From Saccopteryx bilineata (taxonomy: Eukaryota; Chordata; Mammalia; Chiroptera; Emballonuridae), in the NCBI RefSeq assembly GCF_036850765.1, contig NC_089493.1, forward strand, positions 167,326,140-167,390,139: DNA of 64,000 nt, in the 5' to 3' direction. The notes below the pieces were generated by a model that was not told the origin of the DNA, ran no database searches, and worked only from the letters and a program-made list of their open reading frames with translations. Each line of letters starts with the position of its first letter. Positions within the stretch are counted from its first letter, which is position 1. This document shows positions 1 to 12,125 of this stretch, in pieces. The translations under genes and the position numbers were made by a program.

Positions 1-1417
1 GAGGGTTTTTTTAAGCATGATTCCTTGTGGAATTCATTTATATTATTTCATGTATCTGAAAGTAATTGATGTTCATTGATGTACATTCCATTGGCTGAAA
101 TACCACCATTTATATTTTCATTCATTATAGATGGGTATTAGGGGTTTTTCCCCTTTTGGGACATCATAAACATTCTTTTGCTTGAGTTCTGGTATATGTA
201 TCTATAATTCTCTAGGATATATAATTTGTATTGGAATTGCTGTATCACAGGTTATGAGTATCTTAAGCTTTAATGGACAAGCCCAAAAATTGCTTTTCAA
301 AATGGTCATGGTAAGTGTTGTATCTGTCCCTCTCATTTTACTGATGAGGAATCTGAAGCTTGGGAATGTTCATCAGTAGCCCAGGGTCACCAACTCTAAG
401 TGGGGAGCTAGAGTGTATACCAAGTCAATATAACTTTGAAGCCTAGGCACTTTACCAGCACTCTGTTTTAATTTCAGTATACTCAACTGCTATAAGTAGA
501 AAGCCATTCATAACTCAGTAGCTTAAAAAATGTGAATATTTATATCTCTCTCCTATAACAGTCTAACGAAAGTGTTTCAGATCAGCAGGCTGTTCCATTC
601 TACATAGTCATTAAAAAAATCAAGGTTACTCTAGGGCCTTGTCATAGGGTGCATGGTTCAGGCCAGATTGCTGCCATGTTTTTGGCCCAGCTGGTGAAAA
701 AGTAGAAGCATGTGTTATGTGTTAGTTTCTATGAACCTGGCCTTGAAGTGATCCACATCATTTCCTTACTTGGTCACCTGGCCATCCTAGCTCAATTCTG
801 CTACCATGGAAGAAGCTGAGGATGAATATTTGGTGGAAAATTATACATCTCACTACAATGTACTGCTTTACCCCTTTTAGTGTTTCAAGGCTTGTTTCTA
901 ATAATTTCCCCCTTCTTTTCTATCTCATGGCAAGCTCAAGGATAAATCATGTAGTCAATGAATAGGCTTTAGTTCAAAATAGATGCATTCTAGGTTATTG
1001 TCAGGCAAAGTGAACAGAAGTGCTCTTTCATACCATCTGATTCTCTTCAATAAACTTATTTTAAGGGCTTATCTCATGTAAGGTACTGAGGGCATACTGA
1101 GACATCAGCTTGCTTGCCACACATGGGAGTTCCAGAAAATAGCTCACATAGGTGAAGGGTTAAGGGCATGTGCACTACAGGGTGAGCTTAGAACCAATTA
1201 AGAGTCCCAGATATGCAGCCCTATCCTGTTCTGCAAGGAGAGTCCTGCACAGCACAAATTGGGCTGGATGGGATATACTTATGGAAGGAATGTACGCCTA
1301 TTACATACTTCACAAAGGAGGGTGTGATGGAATAGCCTCCCCCTGTGAAGAATCCCTCTATTGTACTCAGGACTGGATATACAGCTTTGGGCCTTAGCAA
1401 AGACAGGTCTAAAGGGA
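1..1417. other. Intergenic DNA with old repeat remnants
   Basis: No gene is recognisable here. Positions about 130-320 read like a decayed L1-type 3' fragment (a stretch around 'ggaattgctgtatcacagg' is typical of old LINE 3' ends), and about 340-400 resembles a piece of MIR. The short open frames have no recognisable protein content. Confidence 0.4.
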
Positions 1418-1759
1418 CCTGACTGGTGGTGGCACGGTGAATTGAGCATCAACCTACGATGCTGAGGTCCCAGGTTTGAAACCCTGAGGTTGCCGGCTTG
1501 AGCGTGGGCTCATCTGGCTTGAGTGCAGGCTCACCAGCTTGAGCATGGGGTCACCGGCTTGAGCAAGGGACATAAAAATGATCCCATGGTGGCTGGCTTG
1601 AAGGCAAAGGTTACTGGCTCTGCTGGAGCCCCCAGGTCAAGGTATATATGAGAAGTAATCAATGAACAACTAAAGTGTCACAACTATGAGTTGATGTTTT
1701 TCATCTCTTTCCCTCCCTTTGCCTGCCCTCTAAAAAAGATAGAAAGAAAAAAAAAAGAT
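1418..1759 (+). mobile_element. tRNA-derived SINE, CCTGACCAGG-head type
   Basis: The element starts with a CCTGACTGGTGGTGGC head, continues through 'ggcttgagc' repeats and 'caatgaacaac', and ends in an A-rich tail. It is flanked by a target duplication aggtctaaa (1405-1413 and 1760-1768). It is an older, diverged copy. Confidence 0.85.
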
Positions 1760-1768
1760 AGGTCTAAA

Positions 1769-3000
1769 TGGGCTTGGTCTGGGGAAATCATGGTTTCTCA
1801 CATTCAAATGGTCCTATTCCATGTCTATGTGTCTCTTAATCGCTAAAGGCAGCAACAGGTAGCAGGGACTGCCCTGTAAGAGGGTGCGTTCTCTGCACCT
1901 GCACCTGTCGGGAAGCCTGCAAGGATGAGGGAGGAGACCAGCTGAGATGACCTCTAGGTCCCTTCCAAATCTGAGCCTCTGTTCCAAGGTTAAATGGATA
2001 TTGGTCAGGCATTCTGAACCACTAACTTCTAGTCTTTTCTTCTGCCTCATGGAAAAGAAGGCACCCCCTTTCTGCCAGGCAAATGGCATATCCTGGGAAC
2101 CTTGGAGGAGCAGCTGGGCAAGGGGTGCGGGCGAGGTAGGATGGAGATCAGAAGGACCTAGGCTAGTGCCCTGGCTCTGGCTTAGTTGGGCAAATCGCTG
2201 AACTCCTCTCTGCCACAGTTTCCTCATGTGTGAAATGTACCTGTATCTGAGAGAGAGAAAAAAAAAAAAAGAATCCCCATTTTGCAGATGAGAAATCTAA
2301 GGCTAGAAGTTAACTTGCTCTGGAATGCACTATGCAAAGTAGCATTAGCATTCGAACTAATGCCATCTGACTCTGGAGTTGATTACTAGTGGGGTGGGGG
2401 TATATGGCATGAGTCCAGGGAGGAGGAGATCCTCTAATATGTTTAAGGGGGGCATCCACTGCTAGATGTTTCCTGGTTTCCAAATTGTTAAACCGAGAGT
2501 AAGTATGTTTCAGTGTGAAAGGAATGCATAGCCTGAATGGGCAGGAAGAAAAAGGAATCAGAGACTCAATGTAACTAGATTCATGCTGCTTCTTTCTCGG
2601 GTTTACAGCCTCAGGCAGGCCCCAAGTAGGGGGTCCTAGGCGCCTGCTCCCCCGGGATGCAGACGCCGAGCCGCCTTCTCTGCAGGGTGCCACCGACTCC
2701 CTTCCCCCAACAGCCAGGGTTGGGAGGAGGGAGGAGGGTGTGCAGCGGTTGAACAGTTTATGCTCCTCCAGAGCTTCGGAGCAAGATTTCCCCAAAAAGC
2801 CATATTAAATAAATAAAACAAAATTCAGCAGATGGGAACATGAATCAATGAAAACTCCCATATGAGTGCAAAGATTTATGTCAAAAAACAAAACACCAAC
2901 ATCTGGGAGCTGCCGCGTCTCCTCTTGGCTGCTCGTTTGGAATGGATTCTCGGTGTCGCTTTCTGCCTCTTTCTGGCTCTAGGAGAGGACAGAAAGAAAT
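1769..3000. other. Intergenic DNA, no gene seen
   Basis: No SINE or gene is recognised. The sequence is moderately GC-rich around 2640-2720, with 'ccatattaaataaataaa' near 2800. Overlapping open frames on both strands have no recognisable protein. Confidence 0.4.
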
Positions 3001-3059
3001 AAAGAATGAAGCCCTTTAAAAAAAAAAAAGTCATTAAAATCAGAAATGAACACTGGTTT

Positions 3060-3450
3060 TCCCCTCAGGGCTGGAGGGAACGTGATCCAGGCGGCGGGGC
3101 TGCAGCGCTGGGCCGGGGGAGAGCGGGGAGAGAGAGCCCCCTGCCGGACGCCGCGGGGCGCCCTCCCGCTCCACCCCGGCAACTCTCTGGGGTCCATTGC
3201 CTCCAGATCTCACAGCTGCCGCGGAGACGCGAGCGCGCCCACCGCACTGCGGTGGCTCCGCTGCGGCGCGGCGCCCGCGTCCGGACCTGTCACGTGGTCG
3301 GGGGCCGGCGGGGGGCGATTCAGTCAGTGGCAGAACTGCCTGCAGTTGGTTCCGCCGCTGGGGAGCTCCTCTAGCCAGAGCGAACCTGTGCGTGGGTTCA
3401 CCCAATCCCGGAGAGAAGGATCTGGGACATGCCGTGAAAGAGGAACCTTG
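3060..3450. promoter_or_regulatory. CpG-rich block, possible unassigned promoter
   Basis: The stretch is GC-rich with many undepleted CpG dinucleotides, which is unusual for this window. It includes a palindromic E-box CACGTG at 3291-3296. No coding exon is recognised beside it. In other mammals PCDH1 lies upstream of DELE1 and faces away from it, so this could be a distal PCDH1 promoter or a noncoding-RNA promoter. That assignment is inference only. The open frames here are typical of GC-rich noncoding DNA. Confidence 0.45.
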
Positions 3451-3494
3451 GAACTCAGATCAAAGACCGCAATTAGCTTAGGCTGGGGCCACAC

Positions 3495-3735
3495 AAAGTG
3501 TAAGACGGCAGGCTTTGGGATCTCGATAACTGGGTTCAAACCCAGCACTGCCACAGCCAACTATTTGACCTTGGGCAAGTTCAGTTCCCTGAGCCAGGGT
3601 TTCATTATTTGTATAGTGGAACGGCACCAGTCTCCTAGGGGAGCTGCGAAAAGTAAATGATAAAACACATGTACCATACTTAGCACAGTGCACATGAACA
3701 TAAAGTTGAATAAATGTTAGCTATTGTCAATAGGA
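3495..3735 (+). repeat. MIR element
   Basis: The sequence follows the MIR pattern: 'gggttcaaacccagcactgcc', then 'gaccttgggcaagtt', a 'cagggtttcatta' stretch, and 'cacagtgcacatgaa...aataaatgttagcta' at the end. About 105 bp of it (3553-3657) recurs nearly unchanged at 15746-15850. Confidence 0.7.
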
Positions 3736-3739
3736 TAAA

Positions 3740-4275
3740 GGCTTAAATTCTCATCATAGCTTACAAGGCTCTGCATAACCCATGCAACTCTGTGGCCTTG
3801 GAGAGACCAATGAACCCCTCGGTCCACTAGGCTCCAGCAGCATTAACCTTGTCTTCCACCCAGCAGCCTAGTTTCCGTTCTGCCTCAGGACATTTGTATG
3901 AACTGTTTCCCCTGCGTGGAAGCCTCTTGCCATCCTCTGCTTCAACCCAGCCTGCTCTTTCTTTGGGCTCTGTTTACTTGGTCATATCATCCAAGAAATT
4001 CTTCCTGATTCTTTCTTCCAACAATTGTAGTCCCTATTCTATGTTCTTTTCATATCAGGCTGTGCTTCTTGTTAGCAGTGCTCCTGGTTGAAATGTGTTG
4101 TCGGCTTTGTTATGTGTTTAATGTCTGTCACCCCCTGGCCAGTTCACTCCATGAGGTCAGGATCCCATCTTCTTCATATTCACTGTGGTATCCCCAGGCC
4201 CCAGGACAGTGAGTAGCCTAGGCCCTCTATTTATGGTCAGTGATCCAAAGTGGATGGTGGGACCCTGAGACCAGA
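3740..4275. other. Intergenic DNA with L2-like remnant
   Basis: About 4130-4210 resembles an L2 3' end ('gttcactccatgaggtcaggatcc...ccccaggccccaggacagtgagtag'). The rest is unrecognised. Confidence 0.35.
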
Positions 4276-4284
4276 GGGAATCTT

Positions 4285-4631
4285 TTTTTTTTCTTTCTTT
4301 TTTTTTACAGGGAAAGAGAGAGAGTCAGAGAGAGGGATAGATAGGGACAGATAGACAGGAACGGAGAGAAATGAGAAGCATCAATCATCAGTTTTCCGTT
4401 GTGACACCTTAGTTGTTCATTGATTGCTTTCTCATATATGCCTTGACCACAGGCCTTCAGCAGACCGAATAACCCCTTGCTTGAGCCAGCGACCTTGGGT
4501 CCAAGCTGGTAAGCTTTTATTTGCTCAAACCTTATGAGCCTGTGCTCAAGCTGGCGACCTCGGGGTCTTGAACCTGGGTCCTCCGCATCCCAGTCTGATG
4601 CTCTATCCACTGTGCCACCGCCTGGTCAGGT
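4285..4631 (-). mobile_element. tRNA-derived SINE, CCTGACCAGG-head type
   Basis: This is a complete reverse-oriented copy: a T-rich tail at the left, then '(gaga)n' and 'tgagaagcatcaatcatcag', ending in cctggtcagg. The target duplication gggaatctt lies at 4276-4284 and 4632-4640. Confidence 0.92.
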
Positions 4632-4639
4632 GGGAATCT

Positions 4640-7260
4640 TGAGTCTTCTATATTGTTTTACCAGTTCCTCCCAACAGTAAACATGTATTTATTAAGCTCG
4701 TCTATGTGCCAGGTCCTGTATTGGACATCAAGGACAGAGAGCCATACAATTCTATCTCTGACTCATAGTCCAAGTGCAGAGACATGTCAACAGAGGACAA
4801 CATAGAGGAGGTGTAGACAGCCATCAGAGTGTGTGGGGTTTTGGGATAACTGTTCCTGCAAGGACAGGGCCCTTGGCTCTAGATTGTATGGATGCACTGA
4901 CTAAGCTTTGTGCTTTACCTGCATTATTGTGCTAAAATTCACCACTGTTAGGCCTGTTATCATCCCTATCATACAGAGGAGGCATAAAAAGGTTAAACAA
5001 CCCATCAAGAGTCACAAAGACAGTAATGGCAGAAGTGACATTCAAACAGGGGCACATTCTGCTTCAGATCCAGAGATCTCAACTACTCGGCCACCCTACC
5101 TCCTAGCAAACAGCTGTGAGGTTACCCTCCCTGCCCACAACCCCCATCACACTGGGTGAGACATCCCTACCGGTAGGAATGCTGCCACCCAGAAACATAG
5201 TGGGAGGTGGGAGTGCAGGGCTGAAGGGTAGGTGAAAGCTGCTCCCCACATTGTGCTTAATGAGGAATGTTCACAGGGTAGCAGAGAGGACCTGCATCAG
5301 CTCAGCTAAAAACAGGAGTGCCCCTGGCTTCTGTGCTGCCAAATCCCCAGTGCTGGAGGGAGGCCCCAGCCTGAGCCCGGCTCAGTGCCCTGAGGGTGCT
5401 GTTCTCACTTTTTACACCCACCTCAAAGCTCCACTGATCTTGCTGCATCTCTCACCACCCCCGGGACTTTTTTAAAAGGTTGAATTCACATCCTTCATTT
5501 GTTCTCTTAATGGCTGCTCAGCCTGCTCTCCCAGATTCCAGGACTCAACCAGCAAAGGGTTTGTAGGCTCACAGGGGAACTGTTCTGAGTCTTCTCTGCT
5601 GAGGCTGGCTGATGTCTGGGGAGGTGGGGAGAAGGAGGCGTTTCTTCAGTTGACCCTCTTCTCCTGAGATCACCCACCCTTCTTTTTCAGGTTATCCCAT
5701 CCTCTAACTCTCAGAACACTGCATCTCCCAGCAGTACCTGGAGAATTCTGACGGGTGGATCACAGATCAAAGCAGACATCTAATGGGAAAGTATAGCATG
5801 TAAGACTAGAACTCAGGTAAGAGAACAAGGATAAGGTTAATAATTGTTGCCATTTATCAAGTCCTTTCTGTATGCCAAGTACTGTGGTAACTAAGGACTT
5901 TACATGTGTTTGCTCAGTGAATCTTCCCATCAACCCTGTATTATCCCCTTTTCACAGATGAGGAATCGAGGCTCAAAAATTCATGTAACTTTCCCAAATA
6001 TACACTACTAGAAAGTGGTAGGAGGTTTAAACCCGGGCCTTCAGGTCTCCAAAGTCCAAGCTTTAACCACTCCAATCTCATTCAGAGGTCAATAATGCAG
6101 AAGGCAGTTCGAGATAAGAGCAATCGACAGAGAACTGAAATGTGGGCAACGCTCATACTGAGGTCAGGAGGCAAAGAAGCAATTGTTACAGAACAGAAAG
6201 TTTGTCTACCACTAGACAGAGCCAAACACTAGACACTGAGAGTTACAGTGGAGAAATATTGGCTATCTTATTGATGAATGGTGCCATCCACAAGAACGGG
6301 AAGCTAATGCTCAAAAGCCCGAACTCCCCGATGGTGTGTCAGTTACAGACTGTATAGGGCAAAATCATAAGACACCATGGGTTAGGAGTTTGGTGTTGTG
6401 CTGGGAGCTGATTGGTCAGAGGTGAGGTTAGGGTAATGAATCATTTCTTTAGGTCTTGAGAACAGCTCTGAGGTCTGTTCTGGTTTCATGGGAAAGTAGT
6501 CAGGTGGTTGTTCCACCGTAGGAAACATAACTTAGGTCAAGATGTCATCTTTAGCCTGCCAGAGGTCCCAACCACATGATCATTATCCACGCTACCGTCT
6601 TCTGCTGCCTCATGGGTTGCTGATTATACAGGGGAAAGGCTAGGTCTCTGAGGCTAGGTCTCATATGCGCGCACACACACACATATGTATATATGGAAAG
6701 AGAGAGATGATTTCTAGAGCTAGGATTTAAAACTAAATGTAAAGTTATAAGGACCCTTGATTTCACAATGACAGAAACAGAACAATCAGGGGTAAACATG
6801 GGAGAGACCATACAAGGGACATTGGAGAGGAGACAGATTCAAGGGCCTGAAGAAAAGATGGCAATTTTTATAGGACCTGGTGACTAGCTGGGTGTGGGCG
6901 TGTCTGGCACCTTTGGGGTGTCTGTGTGGGTCTCAAGAAATCCAGAAAGCTAGAGAGAGGACTCAATTCACTGGCTCCTGAGTCTACAGTCCTGGTCTCT
7001 CCCAGGTTCCAGCTGCATCCTGACTTTGGGGTCCATTAGATGTCTCCCTACTCCTCTGTATCCTGAGAAGGCTTTCTAAAGAGCTAGCTCAGATGAGTTT
7101 TTAATATTTGCAATGAGAGTCAAAACTACTGTGGGAGAGGGCAGAGAAGGGTGCTGGGTCAACCCTGAGTCCAAGGTTCCTTTCCTGAATAACTTGGAGA
7201 AATAGTACAATTGACAGAAATAAAGAGGTGGGATGATGAGGCAGTTTGCATGTGAAACTT
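4640..7260. other. Intergenic DNA with MIR remnants
   Basis: MIR-like sequence is seen at about 4680-4760 and 4905-5075. A clearer reverse-strand MIR lies at about 5840-6075 ('tatgccaagtactgtggtaac ... cacagatgaggaatcgaggctc'). A short CA/TA microsatellite sits at 6667-6696. No gene is recognised. Confidence 0.5.
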
Positions 7261-7271
7261 ACAGAATAGAG

Positions 7272-7418
7272 CAGAGGTCTCAAACTCGCAGCTGCGGGCC
7301 GCATGCGGCCCGCCCACCAATTTTGTGCGGCCCGCAGATTAATCCACGAAGTTTGATTAGTCTGCGGGCCGCACAAAATTGGTGGGCGGGCCACATGGCA
7401 ACGAGTTTGAGATCCCTG
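7272..7418. mobile_element. Short palindromic hAT-type MITE
   Basis: Terminal inverted repeats are CAGAGGTCTCAAACTCG at the left and CGAGTTTGAGATCCCTG at the right. They are flanked by an 8-bp duplication with one mismatch (gaatagag 7264-7271, gaatatag 7419-7426), the hallmark of hAT transposition. A perfect 26-bp internal inverted repeat (7312-7337 with 7362-7387) makes a long hairpin. There is no transposase, so it is non-autonomous. Confidence 0.88.
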
Positions 7419-7615
7419 GAATATAGAGGGTCAACTGAGTCAAGTGCTCTGGAGACTAATTGAGCAAAGGCCTACTGGTGGTTAATGAGGTGGTTGTGAT
7501 CAAACTAGTGACAGCTGTGTCAGAAGAACAGCTATGGAAGCTGGGAGACAAAGCTGAAAGCGACAGTGGGTGAAGGAACAGGAGGCAATGTTTATGTTAC
7601 TTAAGAAATGTGGTG

Positions 7616-7990
7616 GCCCTAGCCAGTTGGCTCAGTGGTAGAGCGTCAGCCCAGTGTGTGGATGTCCTGGGTTCAATTCCCAGTCAGGGCACACAGAAGA
7701 AACGACTACCTGCTTCTCCACCCCTACCCTTCCCATTCTCTCTTTCGCTCGCCCCCTCCCACAGCTGTGGCTTATTTGGTTCAAGCGCGTTGGCCCAGGG
7801 CACTGAGGATGGTTCCGTGGAGTCTACACTTCAGGTGCTAAAAATAGCTCATTTGGGAGCATGGCTCCAGAGGGCAGAGCATTGGCTCCAGATAGGGATT
7901 GCCAGGTGGATCCTGGTTGTGGCACATGTGGGAGTCTGTCTCTTTATCTCCCCTCCTCTCACTTGGAAAAGAAGAAAAAAAGAAAGAAAA
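7616..7990 (+). mobile_element. Old Rhin-1-like tRNA SINE
   Basis: A tRNA-like head (gccctagccagttggctcag, B-box-like ggttcaattcc) is followed by a CT-rich middle and an A-rich tail. The target duplication aagaaatgtgg is found on both sides (about 7603-7613 and 7991-8001). It differs from the young Rhin-1-like copies in its middle part, so it is probably an older subfamily. Confidence 0.85.
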
Positions 7991-8300
7991 AGAAATGTGG
8001 CAATAGAAAGAATGAAACAGGATGGTAGCTGAAAAAGGCAGGAGGATTAAATAAAAGATTTCCTCCTCCTTGCAAGACAGGAGAGACCTGTGTATATTTC
8101 ATAGGTAGAAGAATATCTAGAGGAGAGACGTATGCTTTGGATGAGGGTCAAGGTGATTAGACAAGATAAACAGACAAGGTTCTAAAAGATAGAAAGGGAA
8201 TGGGACTGAGAGCAGAATTTGGCCTTAGAACAAAGGGAAGAGTCAGACTTGTGCAAATGAGCCTCTGTTCTTGTCATGTCCTCTCGCTCATACTCCTGCC

Positions 8301-8397
8301 TTATATTTATTTGTATATGTGCTGCCGAAGCGAGCACGCCTTATATTTATTTGTATATGTGCTGCCGAAGCGAGCACGCCTTATATTTATTTGTATA
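8301..8397. repeat. 40-bp tandem repeat, about 2.4 copies
   Basis: Two identical 40-bp units (8301-8340 and 8341-8380) are followed by a partial third. Each unit starts TTATATTTATTTGTATATGT and ends with GCTGCCGAAGCGAGCACGCC. The lack of differences between units points to a recent duplication. Confidence 0.95.
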
Positions 8398-8399
8398 GT

Positions 8400-9205
8400 G
8401 TGCAACTGGAAGTCCACAGCTGGACTCATAGCTGCTCTCAAGTTCGATCTTTCTTCACATCACCATTTCTTGACCACGTGCTGGGCAATTGATATGTTAG
8501 CTCATGAGAAGGGTACAATTCTCCTTCTCATCTTCCAGATGAGGAAACTGAGCTAAAATATACTATTCACTTGACTAAGGCTACCCAGCTGGTAAATGGG
8601 AGAGCTGTGTTAGATGCCAGACAGTGCAGTTCTAGAACCTGTGCTCCTCTCTGCTACTTGCTGCTGAAACTTCATACAGTTGAAAATGGTTGTCTCTAGG
8701 AAGTAGGACTAGAGTGTAGATAGCTGTGTGTGGCGGGGGCCTGCTGTATCTTCTTGCAAGCCTTTGGTACTGTTGGACTTTTCACTCAAGTAGGTGCTCT
8801 CTTAACCAACCATTGCTTAACGGAGGGGTAAAATCCACTGGGCCCCATGCTTCCTGCTCTCCTTATCTCACTTTACACTTAAGTGTGAACTGTTTGACCA
8901 CTTGACCAACCACATGTCCAGATCCCACTAGGTAGCAGGCTTTTTATGACATGTTCATTTTAAAATTAAGAAACAAAAAACTTGTATGAAGGAGCTTGCA
9001 TTTTAAAAAAAAAGTCCCATTAATAAAAAATTAAAAACAACTGATACCAGTGTTGAACCGATGACTCAGCCTGCTCAGTGATGAAAGTGAGGTGCCGGCT
9101 AGAAGGGACATGGTGAAAATAAAGCCTTCATCCCTTTAATCCATCGCCCACTCAGCAGCCAGTAACCTTTTTAGGATCCTCCAGCCTGATCACATCCCTG
9201 CTTCC
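8400..9205. other. Intergenic DNA, no gene seen
   Basis: A weak MIR-like stretch is visible at about 8500-8640 ('ccagatgaggaaactgagc ... acccagctggtaaatggg'). Nothing else is recognised. Confidence 0.4.
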
Positions 9206-9208
9206 TTT

Positions 9209-9576
9209 CTTTTCTTTTCTTTCCTTTTTTGTGACAGAGACAGAGAGAGGGACAGATAGGGACAGACAGGAAGGGAGAGAGATGAGAAGCATCAATTCTT
9301 TCTTGCAGCACCTTAGTTGTTCATTGATTGAATTTCTCATATGTGCCTTGATGGGGCGGGTGCCTACAGCAGAGCGAGTGACTTCTTGCTCAAACCAGTG
9401 ACCTTGGGCTCAAGCCAGTGACCATGGGGTCATGTCTATCATACGACACTCAAGCCACTGATCCCAAGCTCAAGCCGGTGGCCCTGTGCTAAAGCTGGTG
9501 AGCCCATGTTCAAGCTGGTGACCTCAGGGTTTCGAACCTGGGTCCTCTGTGTCCACTATGCCACCACCTCATCAGG
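9209..9576 (-). mobile_element. tRNA-derived SINE, CCTGACCAGG-head type, older copy
   Basis: A reverse-oriented copy runs from a T/C-rich tail through 'gagagatgagaagcatcaatt' to cacctcatcagg. An imperfect duplication 'cctgcttc' lies at about 9199 and 9578. Expanded 'caagccagtgacc' repeats in the middle mark it as a longer variant. Confidence 0.85.
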
Positions 9577-9595
9577 TCCTGCTTCTTTTCTTCCT

Positions 9596-9920
9596 TTTTT
9601 TTTTTTTTTTTTTTTTTACAGAGACAGAGTCAGAGAGAGGAACAGACAGACAGGAACGGAGAGAGATGACAGGCATCAATCATTAGTTTTTCATTGCGAC
9701 ACCTTAGTTGTTCATTGATTGCTTTCTCATATGTGCCTTGACCGGAGGGCTACAGCAGACCGAGTAACCCCTTGCCCAAGCCAGGGGCCTTGGGTCCAAG
9801 CTGGTGAGCTTTGCTCAAACCAGATGAGCCCGTGCTCAAGCTGGTGACCTCGGGGTCTCCAACCTGGGTCCTCCGCATCCCAGTCCGACACTCTATCCAC
9901 TGCGCCACCGCCTGGTCAGG
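9596..9920 (-). mobile_element. tRNA-derived SINE, CCTGACCAGG-head type
   Basis: A reverse-oriented full copy begins with a T tract and 'acagagacagag', and ends in cgcctggtcagg. It lies directly beside the previous SINE, apparently inserted near that element's target-duplication sequence. Confidence 0.9.
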
Positions 9921-9924
9921 CTCT

Positions 9925-10985
9925 GCTTTCTTTCTTGATGACCCATACCCTTAGGACAGAGTCTAGACATTGGGGAGCTTACAAGACTTTTTGACCAGTA
10001 CCCATTTACCTCTCCAGACTAAAGGACTGTCACTACCCTATATTACTGCCAATCCTGCGACAGCCACAGTGATCTAAAATTGTGCTCTCTTTGCCTCCCT
10101 GGAAATTCACACCAGCTGTTTCCCCTTCATGAATTGTGTTTTCTCTTCCCATTCTTCATCTGGCTAGTTCCCTGTCCTCATCATTTAGATTCATCAGTTT
10201 AGATGTCACAGCCTCCAAGAATCTTCCTAAGACTTCCATACCTAGGTTATGATCCTCTCCTAAGTGTTTCCATAGCACCCTGTACTTTTCCCACTCAACA
10301 CTTGCTATTCTCCAAAGAGCTCTTAACCTCTATTCAAGCCCTGTGTCTTCCCCTCCCACACTGATTGTGGGCTGATCCTGTGAACTGCTTTAACCCACAG
10401 AGTACAGAAGTGAAACTGTGCGGGTTCCAGGCCTAAGTCTTAAGAAGCCTGGCAGCTTCCACTTCTGTGCTTTTAGAAGCTCTGAGCTAACTGTTGAGGA
10501 AGTTCAGCTCCCCAGCTGGAGAAGCCATGTGGAGCCTGGCAAAGAGGCTTAGCCTTTCCAGTGTCCCAGTTGAGCCTTCATATGACTCCAGCCTCAGCTG
10601 GCATCTGATAGCAATCTCATGAGAGATCCCAAGTGAGACCAGCAGAATTGCCCAGCTGAGTCTGGTCAATTCACAGAACTGTGAGAGGTAATGATTGTTT
10701 AAAGCCACTAATTTTGGAGAGTTTATTATACCGCAATAACTAAAATACCATTCTGTATTTTAATTTTCTACTGAGTTTGCCCTGTTAGACTATTTTCTCT
10801 GGGAGGGCAGGGACCACACTCATTTTTTAAAAATTGTTATATATACTCAGGACATCCTCTAGCACAGAATAAGCTCTCATATATCAGATTAAAGCAAATT
10901 AAGAACGTCTACCAAAACAAAGACAAAACAAATGTCTAGAACCCTTACTGTATTCAGTACACAATGGTATCAATAAAAGATGATT
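9925..10985. other. Intergenic DNA, old repeat remnants
   Basis: About 10000-10350 resembles an L2-type 3' end ('ctgtttccccttcatgaatt ... ttagatgtcacagcctccaagaa'). No gene is recognised. Confidence 0.35.
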
Positions 10986-10988
10986 AAG

Positions 10989-11326
10989 CCTGACCAGGCA
11001 GTGGCGCAGTGGATAGAGCGTTGGACTGGGATGCGGAGGACCCAGGTTCAAGACCCCAAGATGGCCAGCTTGAGCACGGGCTCATCTGGTTTGAGCAAAA
11101 AGCTTACCAGCTTGGACCCAAGGCCCCTGGCTTGAGCAAGGGGTTACTCGGTCTGCTGTAGCTCCCCAATCAAGGCACATATGAGAAAGCAATCAATGAA
11201 CAACTAAAGTGCCACAACAAAAAACTGATGATTGATGCTTCTCATCTCTCTCCGTTCCTGTCTGTCTGTCTGTCCCTATCTATCCCCCTCTCTGACTCTC
11301 TCTCTGTCTCTGTAAAAAAAAAAAAA
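10989..11326 (+). mobile_element. tRNA-derived SINE, CCTGACCAGG-head type
   Basis: A complete forward copy runs from cctgaccaggcagtggcgc to an A13 tail. It is flanked by atgattaag (10980-10988 and 11327-11335). Confidence 0.95.
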
Positions 11327-11626
11327 ATGATTAAGTGGACATCTGGGTAGTAGGATCACTTACCTTTGTAGGGGGTTGCGTCAAATTGACTTTGGGCCAC
11401 AAGTCAACAACACAGAGCAATCTTGGGAGAAGAAAATGGTTGAGGGGTTGGGCCTGAAAGTTCAGGCAGGGGAACAAAGTTGCCATCCTTGATGATGCCC
11501 GTCTGGGCTGCACTCAATAGGTGATCTGGTGTGTCAGTGAGGACTCCAACTACCCTTGCCAGCTGCCCTTGCCAGTTACCCTCACACATAAGTCTGTCAG
11601 TATTCTCAGGCTTCTACAGACAAGAG

Positions 11627-12125
11627 CAGTGGTGAGATTCAAATAATTTAACAACCGGTTCTCTGCCCTAATGACCATTTTAGGTATAAAGAAAATGATA
11701 TACCGAAAGGTAGTTTATTACTTCATGCATTTAATACTAAAATAAGAACAATAAGAGGTACACAAGACTAGATTATAAGAGTTTTAAAATATTAATGAAA
11801 AAATATTAAATAGTACCTGACAACAATAAAACTGTTATATATTTCTATATTGCTTCTTGATTGGCTTCCTCACTTGCAATTTTTTTCACCTATGGACAGA
11901 ATGAACATTACTACGGGCACTTAGAATATGCTGTTGCGCAGATGAACATTAAAAAAGAGTAAAGAATGTAAATTTGTGATTTCCTCATTGGGTGGCTGCT
12001 CAGGTGCCCACCATAGAGAGAACCCTGATTACAAGTGCCATTTTAACAACCAGTTCACCAAACTCAGCAAAAAATTAGATATTGGTTCTGCTAAACTGGT
12101 GCAAACTAGCTGAATTCCACCACTG
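11627..12125. mobile_element. hAT-type non-autonomous DNA transposon
   Basis: Inverted ends are CAGTGGTGAGATTCAAA and TGAATTCCACCACTG. They are flanked by an 8-bp duplication with one mismatch (gacaagag 11619-11626, gataagag 12126-12133). The 499-bp interior is AT-rich with 'caaccggttctctgcc' near the left end and 'caaccagttcacc' near the right. No transposase is seen. Confidence 0.8.

Noticed and set aside
8301..8397. Possible CRISPR-like repeat array
   Set aside because: Direct tandem repeats with no spacers in mammalian DNA; it is a small satellite-type duplication.
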